This document shows positions 8,098-17,159 of a stretch of 64,000 nucleotides of DNA, piece after piece. The notes below the pieces were generated by a model. That model was not told where the DNA came from. It did not search any database and saw only the letters and a program-made list of their open reading frames with translations. The stretch is taken from the NCBI GenBank assembly GCA_963695985.1, contig CAVOIC010000007.1, positions 322,320 to 386,319 on the forward strand, read 5' to 3'. Origin of the DNA: DATBVX01 sp963695985 (GTDB taxonomy: Bacteria > Pseudomonadota > Gammaproteobacteria > Steroidobacterales > Steroidobacteraceae). How positions within the stretch are numbered: the first letter of the stretch is position 1; every line of letters starts with the position of its first letter. The position numbers and the translations under genes are program-made.

Positions 8098-8516
8098 GGC
8101 CGCAGCATCCTTACGACGGCGAAGAGGGCCAGTGAGGTCGCTGCCGCAGCCGTCAAGCCAATCATCGTGATCGTCGCCGCGGTCACACGCTTGCCGCCGA
8201 CGAACACGGCCGGCATCGTCTTGGGCATGATCTCGAACCAGCTGTAGCTGTGGTAAATCATCGCGACCAGCATCAGCAGGTGCAGCGCGATCGAGACCGG
8301 ACTGCGCATTGCCGCCAGCCAGCCGTTCCAGGCGGCTTCGCCCTGGCTCAGGCACAACGCGCCGGCGAGCAGTACGAGCGCATACAGCGCCACGATCAGT
8401 GCGGTGGTCTCGCGGATCATGTAGCGCACGAAAAAGGGATCCCTGCGCCACCAGCCTTCCATCGAGCGCATATAAGGTCGGCGGCCGCTCGCAGCCTCGT
8501 TTCGAAGCGAGCTCAC
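8094..8516 (-). CDS. frdC: fumarate reductase membrane anchor subunit C
   Basis: A 140-residue, three-helix membrane subunit that with FrdD holds FrdAB at the cytoplasmic side of the inner membrane and binds the quinol. Recognisable segments are RRPYMRSMEGWWRRDPFF (E. coli FrdC begins with a similar RPYVR-WW motif), the helix with LIVALYALVLLAGALCL, and IYHSYSWFEIMPKTMPAVF, typical of FrdC. The GTG at 8516 overlaps the frdB stop (GTGA), which decides the start. Confidence 0.92.
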   Translation of the reverse strand: MSSLRNEAASGRRPYMRSMEGWWRRDPFFVRYMIRETTALIVALYALVLLAGALCLSQGEAAWNGWLAAMRSPVSIALHLLMLVAMIYHSYSWFEIMPKTMPAVFVGGKRVTAATITMIGLTAAAATSLALFAVVRMLRP

Positions 8517-9268
8517 TTGCTTGCTCCCTTCGGTCGCAGGAAGCGCAGAAAATAGTCCTTCGCGCTGTTGACCTTGTTCTGGTTCACCGCGTTGGCCGGG
8601 TCCACCCCCTTGGGGCACACCTCGGAGCAGTAGCCCACCGCAGTGCAACTCCACACGCCTTCTTCGGCGTTGACGAGCTCCATGCGCTGCTCGCGGCCGC
8701 CGTCACGTGAATCGGCGTTGTACCGATGCAGCAGTGCCAGCACGCCCGGACCCGTGAACTTCGAATCGAGCCCGTACTGCGGACAAGCGGCATAGCAGAG
8801 CATGCAATTGATGCAGGAGCTGAACTGCTCGTACTGCTCGAGCTGATGAGGAGTCTGCAGGTATTCGCCTTGCTCGAGGCGACGTGGCTCCTTCGGAATG
8901 AGGTAGGGCTTGATGGCTTCGAGCTTGACGATGAAATCATCCACGCCCGCCACCAGGTCGCGCTCGATGGGGAAATGCGCCAGCGCTTCGATGCGCAGTT
9001 TGCCCGGATGGAACTCACGCAGGAAGGTCTTGCACGACAGCCTGGGCTTGCCGTCGATCATCATTCCGCAACTGCCGCAAATCGCCATACGGCACGACCA
9101 GCGAAAGCTCAGCGTGCCGTCGAGATAATCCTTGATGTATTGCAAGCCCTGCAGCACCGACATATCGTCGGTGAACTGCACCCGGTAGCTTTGCGCGACG
9201 GGCGCCGAGTCTTGCTCGGGGCGGTAGCGCAGGACTTCGATCTCGATGGTCTTCTCGGCTTCAGCCAC
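8513..9268 (-). CDS. frdB: fumarate reductase iron-sulfur subunit B
   Basis: A 251-residue electron-transfer subunit. The N-terminal 2Fe-2S domain has SCRMAICGSCG followed by the downstream cysteine in LSCKTFLRE. The C-terminal domain has SCINCMLCYAACP, WSCTAVGYCSEVCPKG, the ligands for the 4Fe-4S and 3Fe-4S clusters, spaced as in E. coli FrdB. I chose the GTG at 9268 (MAEAEKTIEIEVLRYRPE), which aligns with the E. coli start, has AGGGGG about eight bases upstream, and overlaps the frdA stop by eight bases; the open frame further upstream is antisense-like sequence within frdA. Confidence 0.95.
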   Translation of the reverse strand: MAEAEKTIEIEVLRYRPEQDSAPVAQSYRVQFTDDMSVLQGLQYIKDYLDGTLSFRWSCRMAICGSCGMMIDGKPRLSCKTFLREFHPGKLRIEALAHFPIERDLVAGVDDFIVKLEAIKPYLIPKEPRRLEQGEYLQTPHQLEQYEQFSSCINCMLCYAACPQYGLDSKFTGPGVLALLHRYNADSRDGGREQRMELVNAEEGVWSCTAVGYCSEVCPKGVDPANAVNQNKVNSAKDYFLRFLRPKGASK

Positions 9269-11060
9269 GGGCTGCCCCCTGGAGCTTCCGTTGAGCTTCG
9301 GCTTGTTCACCTTCGGCGCCATACGCGCGCGTGCCGGGCTTTGACTTGGTGATCTTGACGTCGCCGTAGCTGATGCGCGGCGCAGCGGCGCCCGCGTAGC
9401 TGGCCAGCGAGTGCTTGAGGAAGTTGACATCGTCGCGCCGTTCGAAACCGTCCAGACGCTGGTGTGAACCGCGCGACTCCTTGCGATGGATCGCCGAATA
9501 GACTATCGCCTGCGCCACGTCCAACAGATACCCGAGCTCGATCGCGAGCAACCATTCAGTGTTCCAGACCTTCGAGTGATCATCGACGTGCAGATTGAGG
9601 TAGCGCGCCTTGAGCTCGTCGATCTTGTCGCAGGTGGCCTGCATGTCGGACCCCAGGCGGTAGATGCCGCAGCCGCTTTCCATGCTGCTCGCCATCTCGG
9701 TACGCAGCACGGCGATACGCTCGGTGCCGCTCTCTCGGGTCACGATGCTGAGCGCGCGTTCACACGCCGCATTAGCCTGCCGCTGTAGAACATCGGCCTT
9801 GCTGTTCGCGACGTTGCGGGCGAAGTTCGCCGCCTCGACGCCGGCCACCTTGCCGAACACGATCAGTTCGGTCAGCGAATTCGACCCCAGCCGGTTGGCG
9901 CCGTGAATGCCCACGCTCGAGCACTCGCCGACCGAATACAGGCCCGCGAGCGGTGATGCTGTCTTGCCGTCGGCGAGAATCCCACCCATCGTGTAATGCA
10001 CCGCCGGCACCACTGGAATGGGAGTGCGCGCCGGATCGACGCCGAGGAATTCTTCGGCCAGCTCGTAGATCTGTGGCAGGCGCTCGCGCAACTTGCGCTC
10101 GCCGAGGTGGCGCAGGTCGAGGTGCACGACCGATCCCAACGGCCCGTCAATGGTGCGGCCTTTCTTCTTCTCGTGCCAGAACGCCTGGCTCAGGCGGTCG
10201 CGCGGCCCGAGCTCCATGGCCTTGTTGCGCGGTACCGGCTCGGCAGGCCCGAGACCGTAGTCCTGAAGATATCGGTAGCCGTCCTTGTTGAGCAGGAAGC
10301 CGCCTTCGCCCCGGCACGCCTCGGTGAAAAGCAACCCCGTGCGCGGCATGCACGTCGGATGGTATTGCATGAATTCCATATCGCGCAGCGGTACACCGTG
10401 GCGATAGGCTAGCGCCATGCCGTCGCCGGTAACGATGCCGCCGTTGGTGTTCTCGCGGAACACGCGCCCCGCGCCACCAGTGGCGATGATCACCGCCTTG
10501 GCTTGGATGAATCGGAACTCGCCGCTGGCGATTTCGATGGTCACCACACCCTGTGCGCGGCCGTCCTCGACCACCAGGTCGACGCAGAAGTGCTCGTCGA
10601 AACGCCTGATCGAGGGGTACTTGATCGAAGTCTGAAACAGCGTGTGCAGCATGTGGAAGCCGGTCTTGTCGGCGGCGAACCAGGTGCGTTCGATCTTCAT
10701 GCCCCCGAAGGCGCGCACATTGGCGTGTCCGTCGTCCCTGCGGCTCCACGGGCAGCCCCAGTGCTCCATCTGCACCATCTCTTCGTGCGCGTGAGCCACG
10801 AAGTACTCCACGACGTCCTGCTCGCACAGCCAGTCGCCGCCAGAAACGGTGTCGTTGAAATGATGGTCCAGACTGTCGTGCGGTTGCGTGACGGCGGCCG
10901 CGCCGCCTTCGGCTGCCACGGTGTGGCTGCGCATCGGGTAGACCTTGGAAACGAGCGCTACCGTAAGCGACGGATCCGCCTCAGCCACCGCGATGGCCGC
11001 GCGCAGACCGGCGCCGCCGGCACCGACGATCACTACGTCCGCCCCAAAAACTTCCAGCAT
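9261..11060 (-). CDS. frdA: fumarate reductase flavoprotein subunit A
   Basis: A 599-residue catalytic subunit that reduces fumarate to succinate in the cytoplasm. The Rossmann motif VVIVGAGGAGLRAA is at residues 9-22 and the covalent FAD histidine is H46 in MRSHTVAAEGG. HFNDTVSGGDWLCEQDVV, GGMKIERTWFAADKTGFHML, HTLFQTS and VGECSSVGIHGANRLGSNSL match E. coli FrdA closely, including active-site residues of the capping domain. The C-terminus has KESRGSHQRLDGFERRDDVNFLKH. The ATG at 11060 is 55 nt after rquA; a GTG lies one codon upstream. This is FRD rather than SDH by overall similarity and subunit set. Confidence 0.95.
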   Translation of the reverse strand: MLEVFGADVVIVGAGGAGLRAAIAVAEADPSLTVALVSKVYPMRSHTVAAEGGAAAVTQPHDSLDHHFNDTVSGGDWLCEQDVVEYFVAHAHEEMVQMEHWGCPWSRRDDGHANVRAFGGMKIERTWFAADKTGFHMLHTLFQTSIKYPSIRRFDEHFCVDLVVEDGRAQGVVTIEIASGEFRFIQAKAVIIATGGAGRVFRENTNGGIVTGDGMALAYRHGVPLRDMEFMQYHPTCMPRTGLLFTEACRGEGGFLLNKDGYRYLQDYGLGPAEPVPRNKAMELGPRDRLSQAFWHEKKKGRTIDGPLGSVVHLDLRHLGERKLRERLPQIYELAEEFLGVDPARTPIPVVPAVHYTMGGILADGKTASPLAGLYSVGECSSVGIHGANRLGSNSLTELIVFGKVAGVEAANFARNVANSKADVLQRQANAACERALSIVTRESGTERIAVLRTEMASSMESGCGIYRLGSDMQATCDKIDELKARYLNLHVDDHSKVWNTEWLLAIELGYLLDVAQAIVYSAIHRKESRGSHQRLDGFERRDDVNFLKHSLASYAGAAAPRISYGDVKITKSKPGTRAYGAEGEQAEAQRKLQGAARG

Positions 11061-11115
11061 CACTCGCTTCTTGTTCGCCCGTGGCCACCCGACTGCGGGG
11101 CTGGGGAATACACCG

Positions 11116-11853
11116 TCAACGAATCAGCACCAGCTTCTGATACAAACCACCGAAGAAAGTCTCCTTGTGCATCGATGCGGGCGTCAATCGCTCGGGCAGA
11201 AAATGCTCGATCTCATGGGACCACAGGTCGATTGCATACGGTTCGAGCTTGCGAAATACCGCGCGCATCAACGGACGCATCGGATGCAAGCGTGCCGGGC
11301 GGTGGTAGTCGACGATCACGATCTTGCCGCCAGGTCTGACCACGCGCATCGCCTCGGCAAGCGTGGCGCGGCGCACTGGCTCGGGCTGCTCGTGCAGCAG
11401 AAAAAACACCAGCACCTGATCGAAGCTCGCGTCGGCTGTCGCCAGCGACGAGGAATCCCCTTGCAGCATCGTGACGCGCTCGTCCGCCGGCAGTTTCGCG
11501 AGCAGGTTTCGCAGTTGTATCGGCAGGATATCGACCACTTGCAGGCGAGCATTGGCGGCGAGCGCCGCACGCAGGCGCAGCGTCAGGTCGCCGTAGACGC
11601 ACGCCACCTGCAGCGTGCGCCCCTGTATCGGAGTACCGAGCTCGGCCAGGGCGCGGTCGCGCAAACGACCGTAGTTGCCGAACAGGATCAGGTTGACGAG
11701 CCAGTCGCGTTCGAACAGCTGCACGGCACGCGGGTGTACATACGCCCACCAGTACACCGTCTCCAGATAGCGCGGAATCGGCAGACGGTGCGGCACACGC
11801 AACTCGGTGGGGTCACAGGCCGCGTCGACGGTGATCGGAACAGGTGGTGTCAT
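11116..11853 (-). CDS. rquA: rhodoquinone biosynthesis protein RquA
   Basis: A 245-residue SAM-dependent enzyme related to class I methyltransferases. RquA converts ubiquinone to rhodoquinone by replacing a methoxy group with an amino group. Distinctive RquA features are YWWAYVHPRAVQLFERDWL with LVNLILFGNYGRLRD near the N-terminus, an atypical motif I (LQVACVYGDLT instead of a Gly-rich loop), FDQVLVFFLLHEQPEPVRR and IVDYHRPARLHPMRPLMR. The gene is first in the operon, 55 nt upstream of frdA; rhodoquinol is the low-potential donor for fumarate reduction, so the pairing makes biochemical sense. A generic methyltransferase is the alternative, but the N-terminal signature argues against it. Confidence 0.9.
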   Translation of the reverse strand: MTPPVPITVDAACDPTELRVPHRLPIPRYLETVYWWAYVHPRAVQLFERDWLVNLILFGNYGRLRDRALAELGTPIQGRTLQVACVYGDLTLRLRAALAANARLQVVDILPIQLRNLLAKLPADERVTMLQGDSSSLATADASFDQVLVFFLLHEQPEPVRRATLAEAMRVVRPGGKIVIVDYHRPARLHPMRPLMRAVFRKLEPYAIDLWSHEIEHFLPERLTPASMHKETFFGGLYQKLVLIR

Positions 11854-12263
11854 GTGTCAGGGTTCTTGTACTTGCTGAACAATATATGAAATATCGCGAG
11901 TTGGCGTGGCTTTCATATGAGCCTGAGGCGTATGGAAAATCAGTGCTAGCGCACGGCTAACGCTCTCGACTCTTGGCAAGATCGCCCTCGGATGTACGCT
12001 CTGCTCTTTGCCATTGTTCTGATGAGCCCAGGTTTGCCGGGCCGCGGGCCCGACACGTGCTACGTATTCGAGCCCGGGCACGGGCCGGAGACCGACGCAG
12101 CACCGCAAGCAATCGAAACGCACTGCACCGGCATGGACACCGGCGAGGATTTGATGCCGGCTCGGACGGTAGAGCGAGGAAGTTACGCAGCCGGCGCTGA
12201 AACCAAGAAGGACCGTCGTTAACGGCCCTGCCAACCTGTCGGTCAGTTGCTGGCGGCCTCAGG
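11854..12263. other. intergenic region upstream of rquA
   Basis: About 400 bp between rquA (minus) and the VOC gene end. The rquA promoter must lie near 11860-11960, an AT-richer stretch with TATATT, but no clear FNR or ArcA-type box was found. A plus-strand open frame at 11992-12222 (76 codons, hydrophobic N-terminus, two cysteines) has no ribosome-binding site and is doubtful as a gene. Confidence 0.35.
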
Positions 12264-12905
12264 CTATCGGAGTTCGACTCGACCACGCGGGCAGTCAATG
12301 ACGGCGATCAGCGCCGGAACTGCGCCGTGGTCGACCGACAGCTCGAGGCCGATTCCGCGCAGCAGGTCCCTGACGCGGTCGGCGTCAGGGTGCTCGGCCC
12401 GCAGCGCCACAAGTGTAGCCCCCTTCGCCGCAGTCAACGCGGGGTGCGGCGACGGACCCCAGTCTATGAAGAAGGGCACGATCCCGTCAGCGACCACGAA
12501 CCATGGATCGGTGAACTTCCACGACAGCAGCACCTCGTCGGGGCGTTGGCGACTGCCGGCCAACACCTTGCCGAGCTCAACGCCGTGGCGGGAGGCTGCG
12601 GTCCGAATTTGCTCGAGATCGTGGCCGTTTGCCGCCCATGCGACGAGTCGCGAGCGCTTCAGCGAGTCAAGTCCGAAGGGACGCGGTGTGGATGGCGGCG
12701 GCTGGTCGGGATCGGGCGCAATGATCTCAAGATAAGCCTTTGGCCCGAGGGCAACGAGGGCATTGCGGGTCCCCCGCCCAGGGTGCTGCCCGCCGGCGCT
12801 CGCACGGATCCCGAGCAGCCGCTCGATCTCGTCGATGCCACGGTCGAGGTCGGGTGTCGCATACACGAGGTGATCGACGCGAGCGAGCAGGGGATCTGGT
12901 GACAC
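12264..12905 (-). CDS. glyoxalase-like (Glyoxalase_3) domain protein
   Basis: A 213-residue VOC-superfamily protein of the Glyoxalase_3 type. It begins LLARVDHLVYATPDLDRGID, with the DHLVYATPDL strand typical of the subgroup, and contains GTRNALVALGPKAYLEIIAP and a second half-module with GATLVALRAEHPDADRVRDL. I place the start at the GTG at 12905 because TGAGGTG precedes it at proper spacing; the ATG at 12938 lacks a ribosome-binding site. No reaction is known for this subgroup. It is divergent from the SnoaL-like gene at 13009. Confidence 0.75.
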   Translation of the reverse strand: MSPDPLLARVDHLVYATPDLDRGIDEIERLLGIRASAGGQHPGRGTRNALVALGPKAYLEIIAPDPDQPPPSTPRPFGLDSLKRSRLVAWAANGHDLEQIRTAASRHGVELGKVLAGSRQRPDEVLLSWKFTDPWFVVADGIVPFFIDWGPSPHPALTAAKGATLVALRAEHPDADRVRDLLRGIGLELSVDHGAVPALIAVIDCPRGRVELR

Positions 12906-13008
12906 TGGCACCTCAGCTATGCCGGACCTTCCGCGCACGATAGATTGCCACTACCCTGCGTTAACCGCCGCACTAAACGTTGGAGGCGCAAGCCCCCGGA
13001 GTAAGCCC

Positions 13009-13630
13009 ATGCGAACAGACCTGCCCCAATCGGTTCTCGATGCGGCCGACATCGTAGCGGTGACGCAACTCGTGCTCGTCGAACGCGAGAGCCGCGACCT
13101 CGGGCGCTGGGATCAGATGCGCGATTGCTTCCATGCGGACTCGCTGGTGCACGTGAGCTGGTTCACCGGCACCGGCCACGAATTCGTCAACGGTTCGATC
13201 GACATGGCGCGCCGCAACGTTCTCGCCAAGCATCGTCTCGGACCCATCCTCGTTCGTCTGGCAGGTGATCGCGCCGTCGCGAGCCTGTCCGCGATCATCG
13301 ACATTCCGGCGACGTTGTCCGGCGTCGAGGTGCAGCTCTCGAGTCATGCACGGTTCCTGTATCGCGTCGAACGCCGCGCTGAGCGATGGCGTATTTTCAG
13401 CTTCGACGCCATCTACATGCGCGACGAGTTCACGACCGCGATTCCCGGCCTTGCTCTCGCCGATGACGCCGGCGGATCTGGCCGGCTTCCGTCCGTCATA
13501 TCGAATGCTGTCGTATCTGCTCAAGAGTCAGGGCTACGAAGTCAATTCCAACCTTCCCGGCGAAGACAGGCCAGCAACCACCGCTGCGCTTAACCGCGAG
13601 GTATACGGTTGGGCCGGCATCGATTTATGA
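13009..13630 (+). CDS. SnoaL-like nuclear transport factor 2-fold protein, one frameshift
   Basis: Residues 1-150 form a SnoaL/NTF2-type alpha+beta cone domain: a helical start (VLDAADIVAVTQLVLVERES), DQMRDCFHADSLVHVSWF, and later FLYRVERRAERWRIFSFDAI. These proteins include polyketide cyclases, isomerases and ring hydroxylase small subunits; the reaction is unknown here. The original frame ends in unrelated residues, while the next frame continues the family's C-terminus (FRPSYRMLSYLLKSQGYEV, then LPGEDRP and a stop at 13630). One extra base near 13460 therefore breaks the gene or the sequence. The start at 13009 has CGGAGT upstream. Confidence 0.7.
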
Positions 13631-13658
13631 GTGCGCTCAACGACGATCGAAGCACCTC

Positions 13659-15320
13659 ATGAAAAAGCATCCGTCTGCCACACGAAAGCGTGCAACCCGC
13701 TTCCCCCGCGGCGTCGAGCTGCTCCGTAATCCCGTCCTCAACAAGGGGACGGCTTTCACCGAAGAAGAGCGCGAAACCCTGGGATTGCGTGGATTGTTAC
13801 CGCCGCGCATCGCCACGATGCAAGAGCAGATCGATCGCATCATGTCGAACTATCGGGCGAAGCCGAACGATCTCGAGAAGCACATCAACCTCACGGCCCT
13901 GCATGATCGCAACGAGACGCTTTTCTTCCGCGTGATTGTCGATCACATCGAAGAGCTCATGCCTGTCCTCTATACCCCGACCGTCGGTCGCGCCTGCCAG
14001 GCGTACGGGCAGATATTCCGGCGCGCGCGGGGCATGTTCGTTACGGCCGACGATCGCGGTCGCGTGCGCAAGGTTCTCCGCAACTGGCCGCGAGCGGACG
14101 TGCGAGCGATCGTCGTGACTGACGGCGAACGCATACTCGGCCTCGGTGACCTGGGCGCCCACGGAATGGGAATCCCGGTCGGAAAACTCTCGCTCTATAC
14201 GGCGTGCGGCGGGGTGGATCCCGCGATTACGCTGCCGGTCACGATCGACGTCGGCACCGAGAATGCTGCATTATTGGAAGAGCCGCTATACATCGGTCTA
14301 CGCCAGCGACGCCTCCGCGGGGAGGACTACGACGCGCTGGTGGACGAGTTCGTGACGGCCGCCAATGCGCTCTGGCCTGGCGTCCTCATCCAGTTCGAAG
14401 ACTTCGGCAACCAGAATGCGTTCCGGCTGCTGGCGAAGTATCGGGACCGCGTGTGCGCGTTCAACGATGACATACAAGGGACGGCCGCAGTCACGCTGGC
14501 GGGCTTGTTCTCGGCGATGCGGATCACAGGGGGTGATTTCCGCACGCAGCGTTTTCTCTTCCTCGGCGCCGGCGAGGCGGGCGTGGGCATCGCCGATCTC
14601 ATCGTATCGACGCTGGTCGAATCCGGCTTGGCCCTACAAGACGCGCGGCGTACGTGTTGGCTGGTCGACTCGCGCGGGCTCGTGGTCGCGGGGCGCAAGG
14701 ACCTTGCGACCCACAAGAAGCCATACGCCCATGACGCTCCCGGAGCACCAGATCTCATCGCCGCGATTCGTGGACTCGAACCGACCGCCCTGATCGGCGT
14801 GAGCGGCCAGCCGGGCACATTTACGCGGGAGGTCCTTGAGGCGATGGCGACGCTCAACCGACGGCCCATCGTGTTTGCACTCTCGAATCCGACGGCGAAC
14901 TCCGAGTGCACCGCCGAGGAGGCGTACACGCATACGCAGGGTCGCGTGGTGTTCGCGAGTGGCAGCCCGTTTCCACCCCTGAGCGTTGGCGGCAAGCACC
15001 TCGTGGTGGCGCAAGCGAACAATGCGTACGTGTTTCCTGGCGTCGCGCTGGGAACCATCGCCAGCCGTGCGTCACTGGTCACGGACGAGATGTTTGCCGC
15101 CGCGGCGCAGACCCTTGCCGACATGGTGTCGAAGGATGATCTCGCGCAGGGACTGCTGTTTCCGCCACTGCCGTCGATCCGGGAAGTTTCGTTCCGGATC
15201 GCCGCTGCGGTGGCGCGGGTGGCCTGGAAGCGCCGACTGACGAAGTTGCGCGAGCCAAAGGACCTCGACGCGCTCATTCGGAGCTGTGTGTTCGAGCCCG
15301 TCTATCCGAGTTACGTGTAG
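13659..15320 (+). CDS. maeA: NAD-dependent malic enzyme
   Basis: A 553-residue malic enzyme that decarboxylates L-malate to pyruvate. The N-terminal domain has LNKGTAFTEEERETLGLRG and the catalytic tyrosine region ELMPVLYTPTVG; the lysine lies in HGMGIPVGKLSLYTACGG. Metal ligands are in FEDFGNQNAF and FNDDIQGTAAVTLAG, and the nucleotide fold is FLFLGAGEAGVGIADLI. SNPTANSECTAEEAY completes the signature. The length is that of the large bacterial NAD-type. It is the first intact gene of a plus-strand run with the acyl-CoA synthetase, 123 nt ahead of it. Confidence 0.92.
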   Translation: MKKHPSATRKRATRFPRGVELLRNPVLNKGTAFTEEERETLGLRGLLPPRIATMQEQIDRIMSNYRAKPNDLEKHINLTALHDRNETLFFRVIVDHIEELMPVLYTPTVGRACQAYGQIFRRARGMFVTADDRGRVRKVLRNWPRADVRAIVVTDGERILGLGDLGAHGMGIPVGKLSLYTACGGVDPAITLPVTIDVGTENAALLEEPLYIGLRQRRLRGEDYDALVDEFVTAANALWPGVLIQFEDFGNQNAFRLLAKYRDRVCAFNDDIQGTAAVTLAGLFSAMRITGGDFRTQRFLFLGAGEAGVGIADLIVSTLVESGLALQDARRTCWLVDSRGLVVAGRKDLATHKKPYAHDAPGAPDLIAAIRGLEPTALIGVSGQPGTFTREVLEAMATLNRRPIVFALSNPTANSECTAEEAYTHTQGRVVFASGSPFPPLSVGGKHLVVAQANNAYVFPGVALGTIASRASLVTDEMFAAAAQTLADMVSKDDLAQGLLFPPLPSIREVSFRIAAAVARVAWKRRLTKLREPKDLDALIRSCVFEPVYPSYV

Positions 15321-15443
15321 GCCACTGGTCGAGCCGCGGCGGATACGAACAAGCCCGGATGGCATGTCACTCCGGGTCCTGCTTCACTGCTCACGATCGC
15401 CGCGGATCGTACGCGGGCAACCGCTGGCGCAAGCGCGCACACG

Positions 15444-17159
15444 ATGAGCACTTCCACCACACGCCCCTGGCTGCGGTTCTACGGCCGAGTTCCCGAGAGT
15501 CTCGACTATCCCGAGGTCACGCTTTACGAGGCCGTCGCGCAGACCGCGGCGCGCGTCCCCGATGCGATCGCCTGGGATTTCCTCGACACCACGTCGAGCT
15601 ATAGAGATTTTCTCGCGGCGATCGATCGCTGCGCGGAGGCGCTCGTCTCGCTCGGGCTTAAGAGCGGCGATCGCATGCTGGTTTCGATGCCGACGTCTCC
15701 GCAGGGGATCATCGCCTTCTATGCGGCGAGCAAACTCGGCGCGGTGCCGGCGATGATCCATCCGCTGTCTACAGGGCCCGAGATCGAGCATTACCTCGAC
15801 GCCAGCGGCGCGCGCATCGCGCTCACCCTTGACGCGTTCTACCGTGTGTTCGCGTCGCTCAGGCCGAAGGTGCCGCTCGACACGCTGATCCTCGCGCGCA
15901 TGGCCGACTACCTCGCGCCGCTCAAGAAGCTCGGCTTCTGGTTCACCAGGGGGCGCAAGATTCCGCGAGTCCCGGTCGACCCGCGCGTGCATTGGTGGGC
16001 AGACCTGATGACGGCATCGTATCCCGCGGCGCCACGCGCCCAGAGGAGTACCGACGATCCTGCCGCGATCCTGTTCTCGGGCGGGACGACTGGCGTACCG
16101 AAGGGCATCGTGCTCTCGAGCCGCAATCTCATCGCCGAGGGCATGCAGGCGGCGCGCTGGGGCGGCATGGATCAGAGCGAATCGATACTCGCGATCCTGC
16201 CGATCTTTCACGGCTTCGGTCTCGGCGTCTGCGTGAACGCGGCGTTCATGGCCGGAGCGAAATCCATTCTCGTGCCGATCTTCGACGCGAAGCTGGTCGC
16301 GAAGCTCCTCAAGTCCAAACGGCCGAATCTGCTGGTCGGCGTGCCGACACTCTACGACGCGCTCACCAGGGACCCCTCGCTCGCGGGCGCCGACCTTGCT
16401 TGCCTGCATGCCGCGTTCTCGGGTGCGGATACGCTGCCTCGGCCGCTCAAGGAACGCTTCGAGAAGCTGGTTGCCGATCACGGCGGAAACGTGAAGCTGC
16501 TCGAGGGCTATGGGCTCACTGAGGCCGTTACCGCGATCATGGCGATGCCGCTCGACGAATACCGCGAAGGCTCGATCGGCATTCCCTTCCCCGACATGCT
16601 CGCGAAGGTTTGCAAGGTGGGCACCACGGAGGAAGCGGCCGCGGGCGAGGAGGGCGAGATCTGCATTGCCGGGCCCGCCGTGATGCTCGGCTATCTCGAT
16701 GATGCGGCGGCAACGGCCGAGACGCTCCGGAAACATTCCGACGGCCGCGTTTGGCTGCACACCGGCGACCTTGGCAAGATGGACGCCGACGGCTTCTTCT
16801 ACTTCACCGTGCGGCTGAAGCGCATGATCAAGTCGTCTGGCTTCAACGTGTACCCCGCGCAGGTCGAAGCCGTGCTCTATCAGCATCCGCTCGTCGCGGA
16901 GGCCTGCGTCGCCGGCGTGCCGGACCCGTCGCAGGTTGAGCGGGTCAAAGCGTATGTCGTGCTGAAGGATCGCGCGCAGGCAAGCGCTGCGACCGAGCAG
17001 GCGCTGATCGATCATTGCCACAGAAGCCTCATCAAGTGGTCGTGCCCGCGCGAAGTGGAGTTCAAGCGCGAGCTCCCCAAGACGCGCATCGGCAAGATCG
17101 ACTATAGAGTTCTCGTGCAGGAGGACCTCGCGAAACACAGCACGAAGGAGTGCGCCTGA
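15444..17159 (+). CDS. AMP-forming acyl-CoA synthetase
   Basis: A 571-residue class I adenylate-forming ligase. The P-loop is AILFSGGTTGVPKGIVLSS near residue 215, the A5 motif EGYGLTEAV near residue 360, the A7 motif VWLHTGDLGKMDADGFFYF and the A10 lysine in ELPKTRIGKIDYR near the end. It activates a carboxylic acid to acyl-AMP and then the CoA ester; the acid is unknown. Its TGA overlaps the ATG of the next gene, a ThDP-dependent enzyme of the 2-hydroxyacyl-CoA lyase/acetolactate synthase group, so the substrate may be a 2-hydroxy acid that is activated here and cleaved next door. Confidence 0.88.
   Translation: MSTSTTRPWLRFYGRVPESLDYPEVTLYEAVAQTAARVPDAIAWDFLDTTSSYRDFLAAIDRCAEALVSLGLKSGDRMLVSMPTSPQGIIAFYAASKLGAVPAMIHPLSTGPEIEHYLDASGARIALTLDAFYRVFASLRPKVPLDTLILARMADYLAPLKKLGFWFTRGRKIPRVPVDPRVHWWADLMTASYPAAPRAQRSTDDPAAILFSGGTTGVPKGIVLSSRNLIAEGMQAARWGGMDQSESILAILPIFHGFGLGVCVNAAFMAGAKSILVPIFDAKLVAKLLKSKRPNLLVGVPTLYDALTRDPSLAGADLACLHAAFSGADTLPRPLKERFEKLVADHGGNVKLLEGYGLTEAVTAIMAMPLDEYREGSIGIPFPDMLAKVCKVGTTEEAAAGEEGEICIAGPAVMLGYLDDAAATAETLRKHSDGRVWLHTGDLGKMDADGFFYFTVRLKRMIKSSGFNVYPAQVEAVLYQHPLVAEACVAGVPDPSQVERVKAYVVLKDRAQASAATEQALIDHCHRSLIKWSCPREVEFKRELPKTRIGKIDYRVLVQEDLAKHSTKECA

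Noticed and set aside
9269..9430. Upstream extension of frdB to a 305-residue protein
   Set aside because: Extra residues lie inside frdA in another frame and have no homology; the GTG at 9268 matches the E. coli start and has a ribosome-binding site.
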